A stretch of DNA of 64,000 nucleotides, taken from NCBI GenBank assembly GCA_002722315.1, contig PBLG01000010.1, positions 83,792-147,791 of the forward strand, read 5' to 3'. Positions 46,553 to 63,605 of this stretch are shown here, one piece after another. Both the position numbers and the translations under genes were made by a program. Origin of the DNA: Lysobacterales bacterium. Lineage in GTDB: Bacteria; Pseudomonadota; Gammaproteobacteria; Xanthomonadales; Wenzhouxiangellaceae. Each line of letters starts with the position of its first letter. The first letter of the stretch is position 1. Below the pieces are notes generated by a model. The model was given only the letters and a program-made list of their open reading frames with translations, was not told the origin of the DNA and searched no databases.

Positions 46553-47079
46553 TTTCGACCTTGTTCCGATCCTGATTTTGATCGTCCCGCCATGATTTCT
46601 TCCATGTCGGGCTTGAGATTCGCACGGCGGATATCGTCGAACGCGACCGCGAAGTCTTCGCCGTCGACGTCCACCACGACCCGGTCTTCGTCGGCTTCGA
46701 CGATCCGGCCGGTCAGCTTTCGGCGCTTGCCATGATCACCGTCATGACCGCTCTCGACCGGTGCAAACAGGTGAATCTTCACTCGCTCGCCGACAAAACG
46801 CCGGTAGTGCTCGGGCTCGAACAGCGGACGCTCGATGCCCGGCGACGAAACTTCCAGACTGTAGTGGCCCGATACCGGGTCTTCGACATCCAGCACCCCG
46901 GACACCTCGTTGCTGACGTCTGCGCAATCGTCGATGCTGATGCCCTCGGGCTCGCGATCGATGTAGATACGCACCAGCCTGTTCTTCGGATTCGACAGGT
47001 ACTCCAGACCGACGAACTCGAAACCCATCGCTTCGATCGCCGGCCTGATCAGCCGGCTCAAATCATCCTGCACCGACAT
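46549..47079 (-). CDS. rimP: Ribosome maturation factor RimP
   Basis: Needed for 30S assembly (helps uS12/uS19 incorporation), 176 aa. The start MSVQDDLSRLIRPAIEAMGF has AGGAG at good distance; the longer frame runs into the tRNA and is rejected. Characteristic stretches are VGLEYLSNPKNRLVRIYIDR, CADVSNEVSGVLDVEDPV and YSLEVSSPGIERPLF. The C-terminal SH3-like part is DGEDFAVAFDDIRRANLKPD. First protein gene of the nusA-infB transcript, behind tRNA-fMet and its terminator. Confidence 0.97.
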   Translation of the reverse strand: MSVQDDLSRLIRPAIEAMGFEFVGLEYLSNPKNRLVRIYIDREPEGISIDDCADVSNEVSGVLDVEDPVSGHYSLEVSSPGIERPLFEPEHYRRFVGERVKIHLFAPVESGHDGDHGKRRKLTGRIVEADEDRVVVDVDGEDFAVAFDDIRRANLKPDMEEIMAGRSKSGSEQGRK

Positions 47080-47162
47080 GTCCGTTCTCCTGACCTTTCG
47101 GGCGCCGCCGACGGCGAACCCGCCGAATTGACCGCAATTCATCGAAACCGGGCCCTGAAAAC

Positions 47163-47190
47163 AAAAAAGCCCCTGAAGACCAGGGGCTTT
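47163..47190 (-). terminator. Terminator between tRNA-fMet and rimP
   Basis: On the minus strand AAAGCCCCTG/CAGGGGCTTT with loop GTCTT is followed by a run of T. Partial read-through would feed the rimP-nusA-infB genes, as in the E. coli metY operon. Confidence 0.85.
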
Positions 47191-47205
47191 CTTGCACCGA
47201 TGACC

Positions 47206-47282
47206 TGGTAGCGGGGGCAGGATTCGAACCTGCGACCTTCGGGTTATGAGCCCGACGAGCTGCCAGACTGCTCCACCCCGCA
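47206..47282 (-). tRNA. Initiator tRNA-fMet (anticodon CAU)
   Basis: A 77-nt gene with encoded CCA. The three G-C pairs of the initiator anticodon stem are present (GTCGGGCTCATAACCCGA). Position 1 (T) does not pair with position 72 (T), the mark of a formylated initiator. The location before rimP matches E. coli metY. Confidence 0.97.
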
Positions 47283-47294
47283 ATCGAGCTAGCT

Positions 47295-47323
47295 ATTGTA
47301 TCGAAACAATTCGAATTGTTCAA
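47295..47323 (-). promoter_or_regulatory. Promoter of tRNA-fMet and the nusA operon
   Basis: On the minus strand TTGAAC and TACAAT are spaced by 17 bp, with -10 at 47295-47300 just upstream of the tRNA. Confidence 0.65.
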
Positions 47324-47394
47324 GACGAATTGTGCCAAAGCGTCCGGATTCCGCATACATTGTCCCGCTGGCGATGCCCATCGACCGCCAAGAC

Positions 47395-49278
47395 CTATGC
47401 CGAAAGCAGCTTGTTGACGCGCTTGACGAAACCGGCCGGGTCGGCGAGTTCGCCGCCGTCGATCAGCAATGCCTGGTCGAGCAGCAGGTGCGCGAGCTCG
47501 GTGCGGCGCGTCTCGTCACCGGTTTCGGCCAGCCTTGCGACCAGCGGATGCCGGGGATTGATTTCCAGGTCCGGCTTGAAATCCGGCACGTCCTGACCGG
47601 CCTGCTTGAGCATGCGGCGCATCTGCAGCGTCATGCCGCCGGCCTCTTCGGCGATGCAGCTGGCCGAATCGGTCAGGCGCTTGCTGGGCCGCACGTTGCC
47701 GACGCGCTCGCCGAGAAGCTTCTTGATCGTGCCGCACAGTTCGTCGCGCTGCTGCTGCACCGCCTCGGTGGCCTCCTCGCCCTCGTCCGCGGGGGCCTCG
47801 AATTCGCCGCTTGCCGCGGATTTCAGCGGCTTGCCGTCGAACTCGAACAGGTGATTGACCAGCCACACGTCGATCGGATCGGTCAGCAACAGGACCTCGA
47901 CCCCGGCCTTGCTGAACGCCTCGAGGTGCGGACTCGCAAGCAACTGGTCCATGCTGTCGCCGGTCAGGTACCAGACGGCTTCCGGCTGCTCGCCCGCGCG
48001 CGCCAGGTAGTCGGCCAGCGAAACCGAATGCGGAGCCCGCTCGACCGTACTGGCGAACCTGAGCAGGCCGGCAATACGCTCGCGGTTCTCGGGATCCTCG
48101 ATGACGCCTTCCTTGAGCACGTTGCCGAACTCCCGCTGGAAAGTCGTCCATGCCTCGCCGCCTTCGTCGGCCAGCTTCTCGATCATGTCCAGCGCGCGCC
48201 GAACCACGGCAGCGCGAATCTTGTCCAGCAGCGGACTGTCCTGGAGAATCTCGCGCGAAACGTTGAGCGGAAGGTCGGCCGAGTCCACCACCCCCCGGAT
48301 GAACCTGAGGTAGCGCGGCAGAAGCTGCTCCGCGGCGTCCATGATGAACACGCGCTGGATGTAGAGCTTGACGCCTCGTCTGTCGTCGCGGTTCCAGGCC
48401 AGGTCGAACGGCGCCTGGCCGGGCAGGAACAGCAGCATCGAATAGCTCTGCGTGCCTTCGACATGGTGATGCGCCCACTTGACCGGCGACTGGAGATCGC
48501 CCGAGAGTCCCTGGTAGAACTCCTCGTATTCGGCGTCCTCGATCTCGGCCTTCGGGCGGATCCAGAGGGCCTGGGTGTCGTTGACGATCTCCGGGGCCTG
48601 GTCGGATTCGTCGCCGGCGGCAACGACGGTTATCGGAAACGAAATGTGGTTGGAGTAATGGCGCACGATGCGCTTGACCCGGTCGGGGTCGAGCAGGTCG
48701 CGGTGATCCTCGGCAAGATGCAGCCGTACCCGCGTCCCGGGCTCGGAAAGCGTGGTCGCCTCCAGCGTGTACTCGCCCTTGCCGTCGGACGACCAGCGCA
48801 CACCCGCATCGGCAGCGGCGGCGGCGTGGCGGGTCTCGACGGTCACCCGGTCTGCGACGATGAACGCGGAGTAGAATCCCACGCCGAACTGGCCGATCAA
48901 CTTGGCATCGGCCTTCTGGTCGCCGCTCAGCGACTCGAGGAATCGCGCGGTGCCCGACCTGGCGATGGTGCCGAGATTCTCGATCACGTCCTCGCGCGTC
49001 ATGCCGATGCCGTTGTCGGTCACGACCAGGGTGTTGTCGTCCGGTTCAACGGTGACCGTGATCGCCGGGTCCTGGACGACCGACTGCAGGTCGCCGTCGG
49101 TCAATGCCTGAAAGCGGAGCTTGTCCAGCGCATCGGATGCATTCGAAACGAGTTCGCGCAGGAAGATTTCCCGATTCGAGTACAAAGCGTTGATCATCAG
49201 CTTGAGAAGCTGATGGACCTCGGTGTCGAAAGCGCGGGTCTCTGCGGCGGATCCGGCAGTGTTGTTCGTGTCGTTCAT
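47395..49278 (-). CDS. htpG: Molecular chaperone HtpG (Hsp90)
   Basis: Cytoplasmic Hsp90 dimer that remodels client proteins using ATP, 627 aa (E. coli 624). From the ATG at [10 protein letters not shown] it has the GHKL ATPase domain with [42 protein letters not shown], a middle domain with [18 protein letters not shown], and the dimerisation domain. The start 12 codons upstream is rejected in favour of this normal N terminus. It is divergent from the M23 peptidase gene. No sigma32 promoter could be pinned down. Confidence 0.97.
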
Positions 49279-49400
49279 CGGCGGGCAATACTCATTACGT
49301 GACCGCCGATTCAAATGGGCCTTGCGGGCCCCGTTTTCAAGTACAGCGCCGGCTCGCCCCGGTCCGTAAACGGCTTCCGATCCTTACCGCACGATGTGAT

Positions 49401-49429
49401 TTGCATCCTGGCGCCCGCTTGGTAATAAT
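49401..49429 (+). promoter_or_regulatory. Candidate promoter of the M23 peptidase-bactofilin operon
   Basis: The boxes TTGCAT and AATAAT are spaced by 17 bp, about 70 bp before the start codon. Confidence 0.45.
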
Positions 49430-49496
49430 GCCAAGGTTCGGCAGTCGGCTCACCCCCTGGATTCTGTCGAGGCCATCACAAAAATAACGGCTTTAT

Positions 49497-50450
49497 ATGC
49501 GCAATCACTACCAGATCACCATCACAGACTGCCACCGCGCGCGTCATTACACCCTCACCGAGGTCATGCGCCGAGCCGCGCTGGCCGCCGGCGGCGCCGT
49601 CGGCGCAATTTTCCTGGGCGGCCTGCTCGTGATCTACGCGTTGTCGGGAAGGGTCGAGAAACTCGACACCAACCTGGCCGACCTGAGCGATCGCAACGCG
49701 GCCATTCAGGAACGGAACGCCGAACTGCTGGCTCGCCAGGCTCAACTGACCGCCCAGGTCGACGCCCGGGCATCCGAGCTCATCGCGCTCAGCGACGACC
49801 TGGAACAACTCGAGACCATCATCGGCCTCAACCCGCCTCCGACGCTACCGGTCGCCGAACGCATCTCGGTGGCCAGCCACACCGCATTCGAGAAAAACCT
49901 GATGCTCAGCTCCATCCCCAGCGGCTATCCGCTGGCTCAGGCCACCGTGACCAGCAGCTTCGGCATGCGCGAGCATCCGGTCGTCGAAGGTACGCGGCTG
50001 CACGGCGGGGTGGACCTGCGGGCAAGCATCGGAACCGAAGTCACCGCGACCGCCGACGGCGTGGTCGAATACGCCGGCAACAACGTCGGCAGCGGTATGG
50101 GCAAGATGATCAAGATCGTCCACAATTACGGATTCTCGACGATATTCGCGCACCTGAGCGAGATCGATGTCGAGGTCGGCCAGTACGTCGCCCAGGGCGA
50201 GCCCATAGGGCGCTCGGGCAACAGCGGCCTTTCCGAGGCGCCGCATCTGCATTACGAGGTGCGCTACCTGGAACGCAGACTCAATCCCAGTTCCTTCATG
50301 GACTGGTCTTTCGAACGCTACCAAACCGTTTTCGAGCAGGAGGAACGGGTCCAATGGCAATCTTTGGCAAGGACCGTGCGCAGCAAGGTGCGCGTAATGG
50401 ATCAACCATCGTCGCGACAGGCACCGAGTTTGTCGGCAATCTCACCCTGA
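49497..50450 (+). CDS. Membrane-anchored M23 (LytM) peptidoglycan endopeptidase
   Basis: Periplasmic zinc endopeptidase or LytM regulator, 317 aa. A short cytoplasmic start, one membrane helix (about 24-48, RAALAAGGAVGAIFLGGLL), a coiled coil (about 50-110) and a C-terminal peptidase domain. The zinc ligands appear intact: HGGVDL (HxxxD) and HLHYEV (HxH), with FAHLSE. It should therefore be catalytic. The last 32 codons are also read in another frame as the start of the bactofilin gene. M23-bactofilin pairs set cell curvature in several bacteria (for example Helicobacter Csd1-CcmA), and the same partnership is inferred. Confidence 0.93.
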   Translation: MRNHYQITITDCHRARHYTLTEVMRRAALAAGGAVGAIFLGGLLVIYALSGRVEKLDTNLADLSDRNAAIQERNAELLARQAQLTAQVDARASELIALSDDLEQLETIIGLNPPPTLPVAERISVASHTAFEKNLMLSSIPSGYPLAQATVTSSFGMREHPVVEGTRLHGGVDLRASIGTEVTATADGVVEYAGNNVGSGMGKMIKIVHNYGFSTIFAHLSEIDVEVGQYVAQGEPIGRSGNSGLSEAPHLHYEVRYLERRLNPSSFMDWSFERYQTVFEQEERVQWQSLARTVRSKVRVMDQPSSRQAPSLSAISP

Positions 50451-50827
50451 GCGATACGCTGCACGTCGATGGCCGCATCGACGGCGACGTCCAATCGGAG
50501 TCCAACGTCGTGATCGGCGGCGACGGCTATCTGAAGGGACAGATCAAGGCCGCTACCGTCGTGGTCAGCGGTCGCGTGGACGGTTCAATCTCGGCAGACC
50601 GGCTGGAAATCATTGCCGGCGGCTGCGTCGAGGGCGACGTGCACATCGTCGACCTGGTCATCGAGCCGGGCGGCCGTTTCAACGGCTCGAGCGAGATCCT
50701 GGCCGCCGGACGCGAACCCGCCGCAAAACCCGAAGGCATCACGAAGTCAAGCGGGCTCAAGGCTGCAAAAAGCGAAAAATCACGGGAGACAACGGCCGAG
50801 GAGGCCGGCTCGGCATCGACCGCCTGA
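50354..50827 (+). CDS. Bactofilin (polymer-forming cytoskeletal protein)
   Basis: Self-polymerising beta-helical scaffold protein, 157 aa. The central domain (about 18-115) shows repeats typical of the family: TLHVDGRIDGDVQSESNVVI, GYLKGQIKAATVVVSGRVDG and GDVHIVDLVIEPGGRFNGSS. Tails on both sides are disordered and charged. An AGGAGG site precedes the ATG by 10 nt. The gene overlaps the M23 peptidase by 97 bp in a different frame, an unusually long coding overlap, and the two are certainly co-transcribed. It probably positions the peptidase for cell shape control. Confidence 0.93.
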   Translation: MAIFGKDRAQQGARNGSTIVATGTEFVGNLTLSDTLHVDGRIDGDVQSESNVVIGGDGYLKGQIKAATVVVSGRVDGSISADRLEIIAGGCVEGDVHIVDLVIEPGGRFNGSSEILAAGREPAAKPEGITKSSGLKAAKSEKSRETTAEEAGSASTA

Positions 50828-50903
50828 CGTGCACGTGCCCGGGGGCGATCAGGGCTTTCGGGGCGTGACGGAACAATCCGATACGGCGCATTCCTCGATG
50901 CAA

Positions 50904-50937
50904 TAAAAAGCCCGGCGCGGGATATCCCCGGCCGGGC
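50904..50937 (-). terminator. Terminator of rplS, possibly shared with bactofilin
   Basis: Stem GCCCGGC/GCCGGGC with an inner GGGATATCCC palindrome; on the minus strand it is followed by TTTTTATT. It starts 53 bp after the rplS stop and also lies behind the convergent bactofilin gene. Confidence 0.8.
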
Positions 50938-50989
50938 CGAACTGCAGATCGGTCGACAGGCGCGCCGATACCCGGCGCAAAATCGCCGA

Positions 50990-51352
50990 TCAGGTATTCG
51001 CGCGGTTGGCCAGCTTTTCGCGAATGCGCGCGGCCTTGCCTTCCAGGTTGCGCAGGTAGAACAGCTTGGCGCGACGGACGCGACCGCGACGCTTGATCTC
51101 GATCGAGTCGATCAACGGGCTGAAGGTCTGGAAGACGCGCTCGACGCCGGTACCGTGCGAAACCTTGCGCACGGTGAATGCCGAGTGCAGGCCACGATTG
51201 CGGCGCGCGATCACGACACCCTCGAACGCCTGGAGGCGCTGCCTGTCGCCCTCGCGCACCCAAAGATTGACGACAACCGTGTCGCCCGGCGCGAAATCCG
51301 GGACTTCGCGCTGCATCTGTTCCGCGTTGATCTGGTCGATAATCGTGCTCAT
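50990..51352 (-). CDS. rplS: 50S ribosomal protein L19
   Basis: Component of the 30S-50S interface, 120 aa. The sequence has [40 protein letters not shown], and [21 protein letters not shown]19 normally ends the rpsP-rimM-trmD-rplS operon. Here it is 153 bp behind trmD with its own plausible promoter at 51424-51453, so it may be expressed partly on its own. Confidence 0.98.
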   Translation of the reverse strand: MSTIIDQINAEQMQREVPDFAPGDTVVVNLWVREGDRQRLQAFEGVVIARRNRGLHSAFTVRKVSHGTGVERVFQTFSPLIDSIEIKRRGRVRRAKLFYLRNLEGKAARIREKLANRANT

Positions 51353-51423
51353 GATCGTGATCCGTATTCGTTGTTCGAGATAGTACGGCCCGGAAAACCC
51401 GAGCCCGAAAAGTCAAGCATGCA

Positions 51424-51453
51424 AGTATAACGGAAATGCGCGCGATCAGGCAA
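51424..51453 (-). promoter_or_regulatory. Candidate rplS promoter
   Basis: On the minus strand TTGCCT and TATACT are spaced by 18 bp, about 70 bp before the rplS start codon. Confidence 0.5.
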
Positions 51454-51505
51454 TAGCGCGGCGCCGGAGATCATCCGTGACGGCCGGCGCGCGGGCCGGG
51501 GGCCC

Positions 51506-52243
51506 TCAGCCTTCGTCGTCGGTGTGACCGGCCAGCCAGGCGCGTTCGGCGCTGTCCAGACCGGCTGAATCCAGCAGATCCGGCCGACGCCGCGCCGTGC
51601 GCAGCAGCGCCTGCTCGCGCCGCCAGCGCGCGATGGCCGCGTGGTCCCCGCCGAGCAGCACCGGCGGAACCCGGCGATCGCGCCATACTTCCGGGCGCGT
51701 GTAGTGCGGACAATCCAGCAATCCATCGCTGAACGAGTCTTCTGCCGCAGAGGCTTCGTGCCCCAGCACCCCGGGCTGCAACCGGATCACGGCGTCCATC
51801 AGCGCCGCGGCCGCATACTCGCCGCCCGAAAGCACGAAGTCGCCGATCGACCACTCCTCGTCGATCAGGGTCTCCGAGACGCGTTCGTCGATGCCCTCGT
51901 AGCGGCCGCACACCAGGACCAGCCTGGAGCGCGCGGCGAGTCGCTCGACGGCGCGCTGGTCGAGCGGCCTGCCCTGCGGACTCAGCCCGGAAACCGGGGC
52001 ATCCGATCCCGAGCGCGCCTGCTCGATCGCCCGGGAGAGCGGCTCGGGCCGCATGACCATGCCCGGCCCGCCACCGTAGGGCCGATCGTCCACGCTTCGG
52101 TGAACGCCCTCGGCATGCTCGCGCGGATTGAAACAGCGCAGCGTGATCCGGCCGTCCTCCAGCGCGCGCCCGGTCAGGCCCATACCCTTGAGGTGGTCGA
52201 ACCACTCGGGAAACAGCGTGACGACGTGAATTTCAGTCAGCAT
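51506..52243 (-). CDS. trmD: tRNA (guanine-N1-)-methyltransferase
   Basis: Methylates G37 next to the anticodon of tRNAs reading CNN and similar codons, which prevents frameshifts. From MLTEIHVVTLFPEWFDHLKG it has 245 aa. The deep trefoil-knot AdoMet site includes LVLVCGRYEGIDERV and EWSIGDFVLSGGEYAA. DDRPYGGGPGMVMRPEPL is another family hallmark. It overlaps rimM by 11 bp, indicating coupled translation. Confidence 0.97.
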   Translation of the reverse strand: MLTEIHVVTLFPEWFDHLKGMGLTGRALEDGRITLRCFNPREHAEGVHRSVDDRPYGGGPGMVMRPEPLSRAIEQARSGSDAPVSGLSPQGRPLDQRAVERLAARSRLVLVCGRYEGIDERVSETLIDEEWSIGDFVLSGGEYAAAALMDAVIRLQPGVLGHEASAAEDSFSDGLLDCPHYTRPEVWRDRRVPPVLLGGDHAAIARWRREQALLRTARRRPDLLDSAGLDSAERAWLAGHTDDEG

Positions 52244-52772
52244 CGGACCATTCGGCCAGCCAGTCGACATCGATGCGGCCCGCGGCCAGGTCGACCTTGT
52301 CTATGAAATGCCCGGTGACGAACGGTATCAGCAGGACGCCCTCGCCGCCGCTGCGGCGGATCTCGAGCACGTCGTGCGCGCCGGCGTCCAGCAGGCCGCT
52401 CACTTCACCCAGCGGTTCGCCGTCGCGGTTGTAGACGGCCAGCCCGATCAGGTCGTGCCAGTAATAGCTGCCGACCCCGGCGCCCGGCAGTTCGGACCGA
52501 TCTATCGTCAATGTCATGCCGTGCAGGGATTCAGCCTGCTCGCGGGTCGTCACTTCATCGAGCTGTGCAACCAGCCTGGGCCCCTGCCGGCGCCATTGCC
52601 GCACATGCAAGAGCCCCGGCGGCCCCGAGGTCCGCCAGGGCTGGTAATCGAAAATATTTTCCGGCGGGTCGGTCAGCGAGAAGACCTTGACCCACCCACC
52701 TGTCCCCCAGGCACCGTTGAGCCGGCCGAGCTCTACCCGATTCTCGAATTCACTATTCTCGGATTCACTCAC
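52233..52772 (-). CDS. rimM: Ribosome maturation factor RimM
   Basis: Assembly factor for the 30S head that binds uS19, 179 aa. It has the N-terminal barrel (ELGRLNGAWGTGGWVKVFSL) and the PRC barrel (YYWHDLIGLAVYNRDGEPLG, VLLIPFVTGHFIDKVDLAAG). It is placed between rpsP (17 bp upstream) and trmD (overlap), the standard order. Confidence 0.96.
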   Translation of the reverse strand: MSESENSEFENRVELGRLNGAWGTGGWVKVFSLTDPPENIFDYQPWRTSGPPGLLHVRQWRRQGPRLVAQLDEVTTREQAESLHGMTLTIDRSELPGAGVGSYYWHDLIGLAVYNRDGEPLGEVSGLLDAGAHDVLEIRRSGGEGVLLIPFVTGHFIDKVDLAAGRIDVDWLAEWSDAD

Positions 52773-52789
52773 GGCCGGCCCAGCCGGCT

Positions 52790-53053
52790 TCAGGCCTGGG
52801 CCGCGGGCTTGACCTGGGCGGCTTCGGCGATCAGGTGGCTGACGCGCTCTGAAATCTGTGCGCCCTGCCCCACCCAGTGATCGATGCGCTCTCGGTCGAC
52901 GCGCAGACGCTCGTCGTTGCCCCGCGCGACCGGGTTGAAGAACCCGAGCCGCTCGATGTTTCTGCCGTCACGTCGGTTGCGGCTGTCCGTCACCACGATG
53001 TGATAGAACGGCTGCTTCTTGGCGCCACCGCGTGCCAGTCTGATCTTGACCAT
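52790..53053 (-). CDS. rpsP: 30S ribosomal protein S16
   Basis: Small-subunit protein of 87 aa, starting [20 protein letters not shown] and containing [25 protein letters not shown] precedes the ATG by 7 nt, and the longer frame upstream is rejected. It heads rpsP-rimM-trmD. The gene lies directly behind rpoC rather than behind ffh, which is not in the window. Confidence 0.98.
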   Translation of the reverse strand: MVKIRLARGGAKKQPFYHIVVTDSRNRRDGRNIERLGFFNPVARGNDERLRVDRERIDHWVGQGAQISERVSHLIAEAAQVKPAAQA

Positions 53054-53114
53054 TTGAAACTCCTGACTATCCATGCCGAACGAATCGGCAATTTCGCAAT
53101 ATGTTAACCGATGG

Positions 53115-53143
53115 ATTCTACTCCCAAACACGTGGTTTGGGAA
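53115..53143 (-). promoter_or_regulatory. Candidate rpsP promoter
   Basis: On the minus strand TTCCCA and TAGAAT are spaced by 17 bp, inside the rpoC-rpsP gap and overlapping one of the hairpins there. Confidence 0.35.
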
Positions 53144-53165
53144 GCCCGGGCCGGTAATCCGGCCC
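53122..53165 (-). terminator. Tandem stem-loops behind rpoC
   Basis: Two perfect hairpins follow the rpoC stop: GGGCCGG/CCGGCCC (53148-53165, loop of 4) and TCCCAAAC/GTTTGGGA (53122-53142, loop of 5). No T run follows, so they may slow or end transcription, or protect the mRNA 3' end. Confidence 0.4.
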
Positions 53166-53188
53166 AGGACAGGTTTACCTCAAGGCGA

Positions 53189-57430
<4,242 letters not shown>

Positions 57431-57447
57431 GTGTAGATCCTCCTCGA

Positions 57448-61527
<4,080 letters not shown>

Positions 61528-61638
61528 CGAAATCTCACCCGCACGCTGGTGCAACTGATCCGGGACTTTGTTACGATCGGTCTAGCCGTGACACCCGGAA
61601 CGGGCCGCGGCAACCGCAAATCTTCTGAAAACGGGAAC

Positions 61639-61666
61639 GGGCCGGGCGTCTTTCGACACCCAGCCC
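61639..61666 (-). promoter_or_regulatory. rplL-rpoB spacer hairpin, candidate attenuator or processing site
   Basis: On the minus strand a 12-bp stem GGGCTGGGTGTC/GACGCCCGGCCC (with two T-G positions) is capped by a GAAA tetraloop, 31 nt after the rplL stop, and followed by CGTTCCCGTTTTC. In E. coli the same spacer holds a partial terminator and an RNase III site that set the ratio of L7/L12 to polymerase. Confidence 0.55.
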
Positions 61667-61696
61667 AGCCCGGTCTTCACTGCAACCGTGAGGTAA

Positions 61697-62077
61697 TTAC
61701 TTGACCTCGACAGTTGCGCCTGCTTCTTCCAACTGCTTCTTGATATCCGCTGCTTCGTCCTTGTTGACGCCTTCCTTGACCGCCGAGGGTGCGCCCTCGA
61801 CCAGGTCCTTGGCTTCCTTCAGGCCCAGACCGGTGATGCCACGAATGGCCTTGATCACCTGGACCTTCTTTTCGCCAAAACCGGTCAGCATGACGTCGAA
61901 CTCGGTCTGCTCTTCCGCGGCAGCGGCTTCGCCGCCGGCAGCCGGGGCTGCAGCAGCTGCAACCGGAGCGGCAGCGGAAACACCGAACTTCTCTTCCATT
62001 GCCTCGATCAGGTCGACCACTTCGACAACGGTCATGTTGGAAATTGTTTCGAGAATGTCTTCTTTTGAAACGGCCAT
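61697..62077 (-). CDS. rplL: 50S ribosomal protein L7/L12
   Basis: Stalk protein that recruits translation GTPases, 126 aa, present in several copies per ribosome. N-terminal dimer domain ([20 protein letters not shown]), an Ala-rich hinge ([20 protein letters not shown]) and a C-terminal globular domain ([34 protein letters not shown]). It lies 37 bp behind rplJ. Confidence 0.99.
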   Translation of the reverse strand: MAVSKEDILETISNMTVVEVVDLIEAMEEKFGVSAAAPVAAAAAPAAGGEAAAAEEQTEFDVMLTGFGEKKVQVIKAIRGITGLGLKEAKDLVEGAPSAVKEGVNKDEAADIKKQLEEAGATVEVK

Positions 62078-62114
62078 TTTCAGTTACTCCAAAAAGTATT
62101 GATCAAATGATTTG

Positions 62115-62642
62115 TCAGGCAGCCTGCTTGCTGTCGCGCACCGCGGCGATGGTACGAACCAGCTTGGTGTGCGGCTCGGCGAGGGTACGAACGAATTTTT
62201 CGATAGGTGCCTTCATGACGCCCATCAGCATGGCAATCGCCTGGTCGCGGGTCGGCATGCTTGCCAGACGCTCGAGTTCCGAGGCCTGGTAGAGCTTTGC
62301 GCCCATGGCGACCAGTCGAACGACGAGCTTGTCCTCGCCCTTCGAGAAGTCCTTGATCAGTCTTGCAGCCGCGCCCGGATCATCGATCGAGAACGCGAAC
62401 AGCAGCGGACCGGTCAGTTCTTCGGTCATGCATTCAAATTCGGTACCTTCGACGGCACGCTTGACCAGCGTGTTCTTGGCCACCTTGAGATAGACACCTT
62501 CGCTGCGCGCCTTGGCGCGCATCTGGGTCATCTTCTCAACGGTGATGCCGCGATATTCGGCAGCTACGGCTGAGTGCGCGGATTTCGCCACTTCGGAAAC
62601 TTCCGCGACGACCGCCTTCTTTTGCTCGAGAGTGAGCGCCAT
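62115..62642 (-). CDS. rplJ: 50S ribosomal protein L10
   Basis: Anchors the L7/L12 dimers to 23S rRNA, 175 aa. MALTLEQKKAVVAEVSEVAK, AEYRGITVEKMTQMRAKARS and VYLKVAKNTLVKRAVEGTEF form the rRNA-binding part, and the C-terminal helix binds L12. In E. coli L10-L12 represses translation of rplJL through the leader, so the long 5' leader here is likely regulatory. Confidence 0.98.
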   Translation of the reverse strand: MALTLEQKKAVVAEVSEVAKSAHSAVAAEYRGITVEKMTQMRAKARSEGVYLKVAKNTLVKRAVEGTEFECMTEELTGPLLFAFSIDDPGAAARLIKDFSKGEDKLVVRLVAMGAKLYQASELERLASMPTRDQAIAMLMGVMKAPIEKFVRTLAEPHTKLVRTIAAVRDSKQAA

Positions 62643-62909
62643 TTGCTACCTCCGTCAAGTCGGATGGCCGGAAACTGCTCCGACCGTCCAGCCAAACCGG
62701 ATCAGACTTCGATCCGGCACCAGTCAGGTGGCCGTTTCCCCGAAATCGGGTAATCGGGCGACACCATCTACGCAGGCGGGCTTTCGCCATTTACCCGGTT
62801 CGCAAACGCTCGCCGGACCTGCGGTCTTGGACGGGCGCGGAACGAAAATCTCCGCGAAACGCCCGTACATCGCCGGGCAGAGCCCGGCAAATTCCATTTC
62901 CGTTGTTGC
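62643..62909 (-). promoter_or_regulatory. rplJ leader with strong stem-loops, candidate L10 control region
   Basis: The 267-bp rplA-rplJ gap contains no gene. Near its promoter-proximal end are two hairpins: GCCGGGC/GCCCGGC (62872-62888, loop of 3) and a longer ACGGGCG/CGCCCGT stem (62831-62866) with an inner CGGA/TCCG pairing. The first could end rplKA transcripts partly; the distal leader would be where L10-L12 binds, by analogy with E. coli. Confidence 0.45.
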
Positions 62910-63605
62910 CTAAAGCTCCAGCGTGGAGTTGTCGACAGTCAAGCCGGGCCCCATCGTCGTGGAAATCGCGATCTTGCGCAGGTACTGGCCCTTGGACGCG
63001 GCCGGCTTGGCCTTGACCAGTTCCTGCACCAGCGCGCGCAGATTGCCTTTGAGCGCTTCGATTTCAAAATCGGCCTTGCCGATGGTGGAATGCACGATGC
63101 CGCCCTTGTCGGTGCGGAACTGCACCTGGCCGGCCTTGGCGTTCTTGACCGCCTGCTCGACGTCGGTGGTCACGGTACCGACCTTCGGGTTCGGCATCAG
63201 GCCCCTCGGACCGAGCACCTGGCCGAGCTTGCCGACCACGCGCATGGCATCAGGCGTCGCAATGCAGACGTCGAAGTCGATCGTGCCGCCCTTGATGCTC
63301 TCGGCCAGGTCGTCGAAACCGACGATATCGGCGCCGGCAGCCTTGGCCTTCTCGGCATTCTCGCCCTGGGCGAACACTGCCACGCGAACGTCCTTGCCGG
63401 TGCCGTGCGGAAGCACGGTCGAGCCGCGGACCACCTGGTCGGACTTGCGCGGATCCACGCCCAGCCGAACGGCCACATCCACGCTCTCGGTGAACTTGAC
63501 CTTGCTCAGTTCCTTGAGCAGGCTCAATGCGTCGTCGACGGCGTACAGCTTGCCCGCTTCGATCTTTTCGCGAATCGCCTTGTTTCTTTTCGTCTGCGCA
63601 ACCAT
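62910..63605 (-). CDS. rplA: 50S ribosomal protein L1
   Basis: L1 stalk protein that guides E-site tRNA and, in E. coli, represses the rplKA mRNA. 231 aa. Family stretches are [40 protein letters not shown] and [20 protein letters not shown]. Its ATG overlaps the rplK stop in TAATG. Confidence 0.99.
   Translation of the reverse strand: MVAQTKRNKAIREKIEAGKLYAVDDALSLLKELSKVKFTESVDVAVRLGVDPRKSDQVVRGSTVLPHGTGKDVRVAVFAQGENAEKAKAAGADIVGFDDLAESIKGGTIDFDVCIATPDAMRVVGKLGQVLGPRGLMPNPKVGTVTTDVEQAVKNAKAGQVQFRTDKGGIVHSTIGKADFEIEALKGNLRALVQELVKAKPAASKGQYLRKIAISTTMGPGLTVDNSTLEL

Noticed and set aside
46549..47283. rimP extended to 244 codons.
   Set aside because: The extension reads through the tRNA-fMet gene and its terminator; AGGAG sits before the ATG at 47079.
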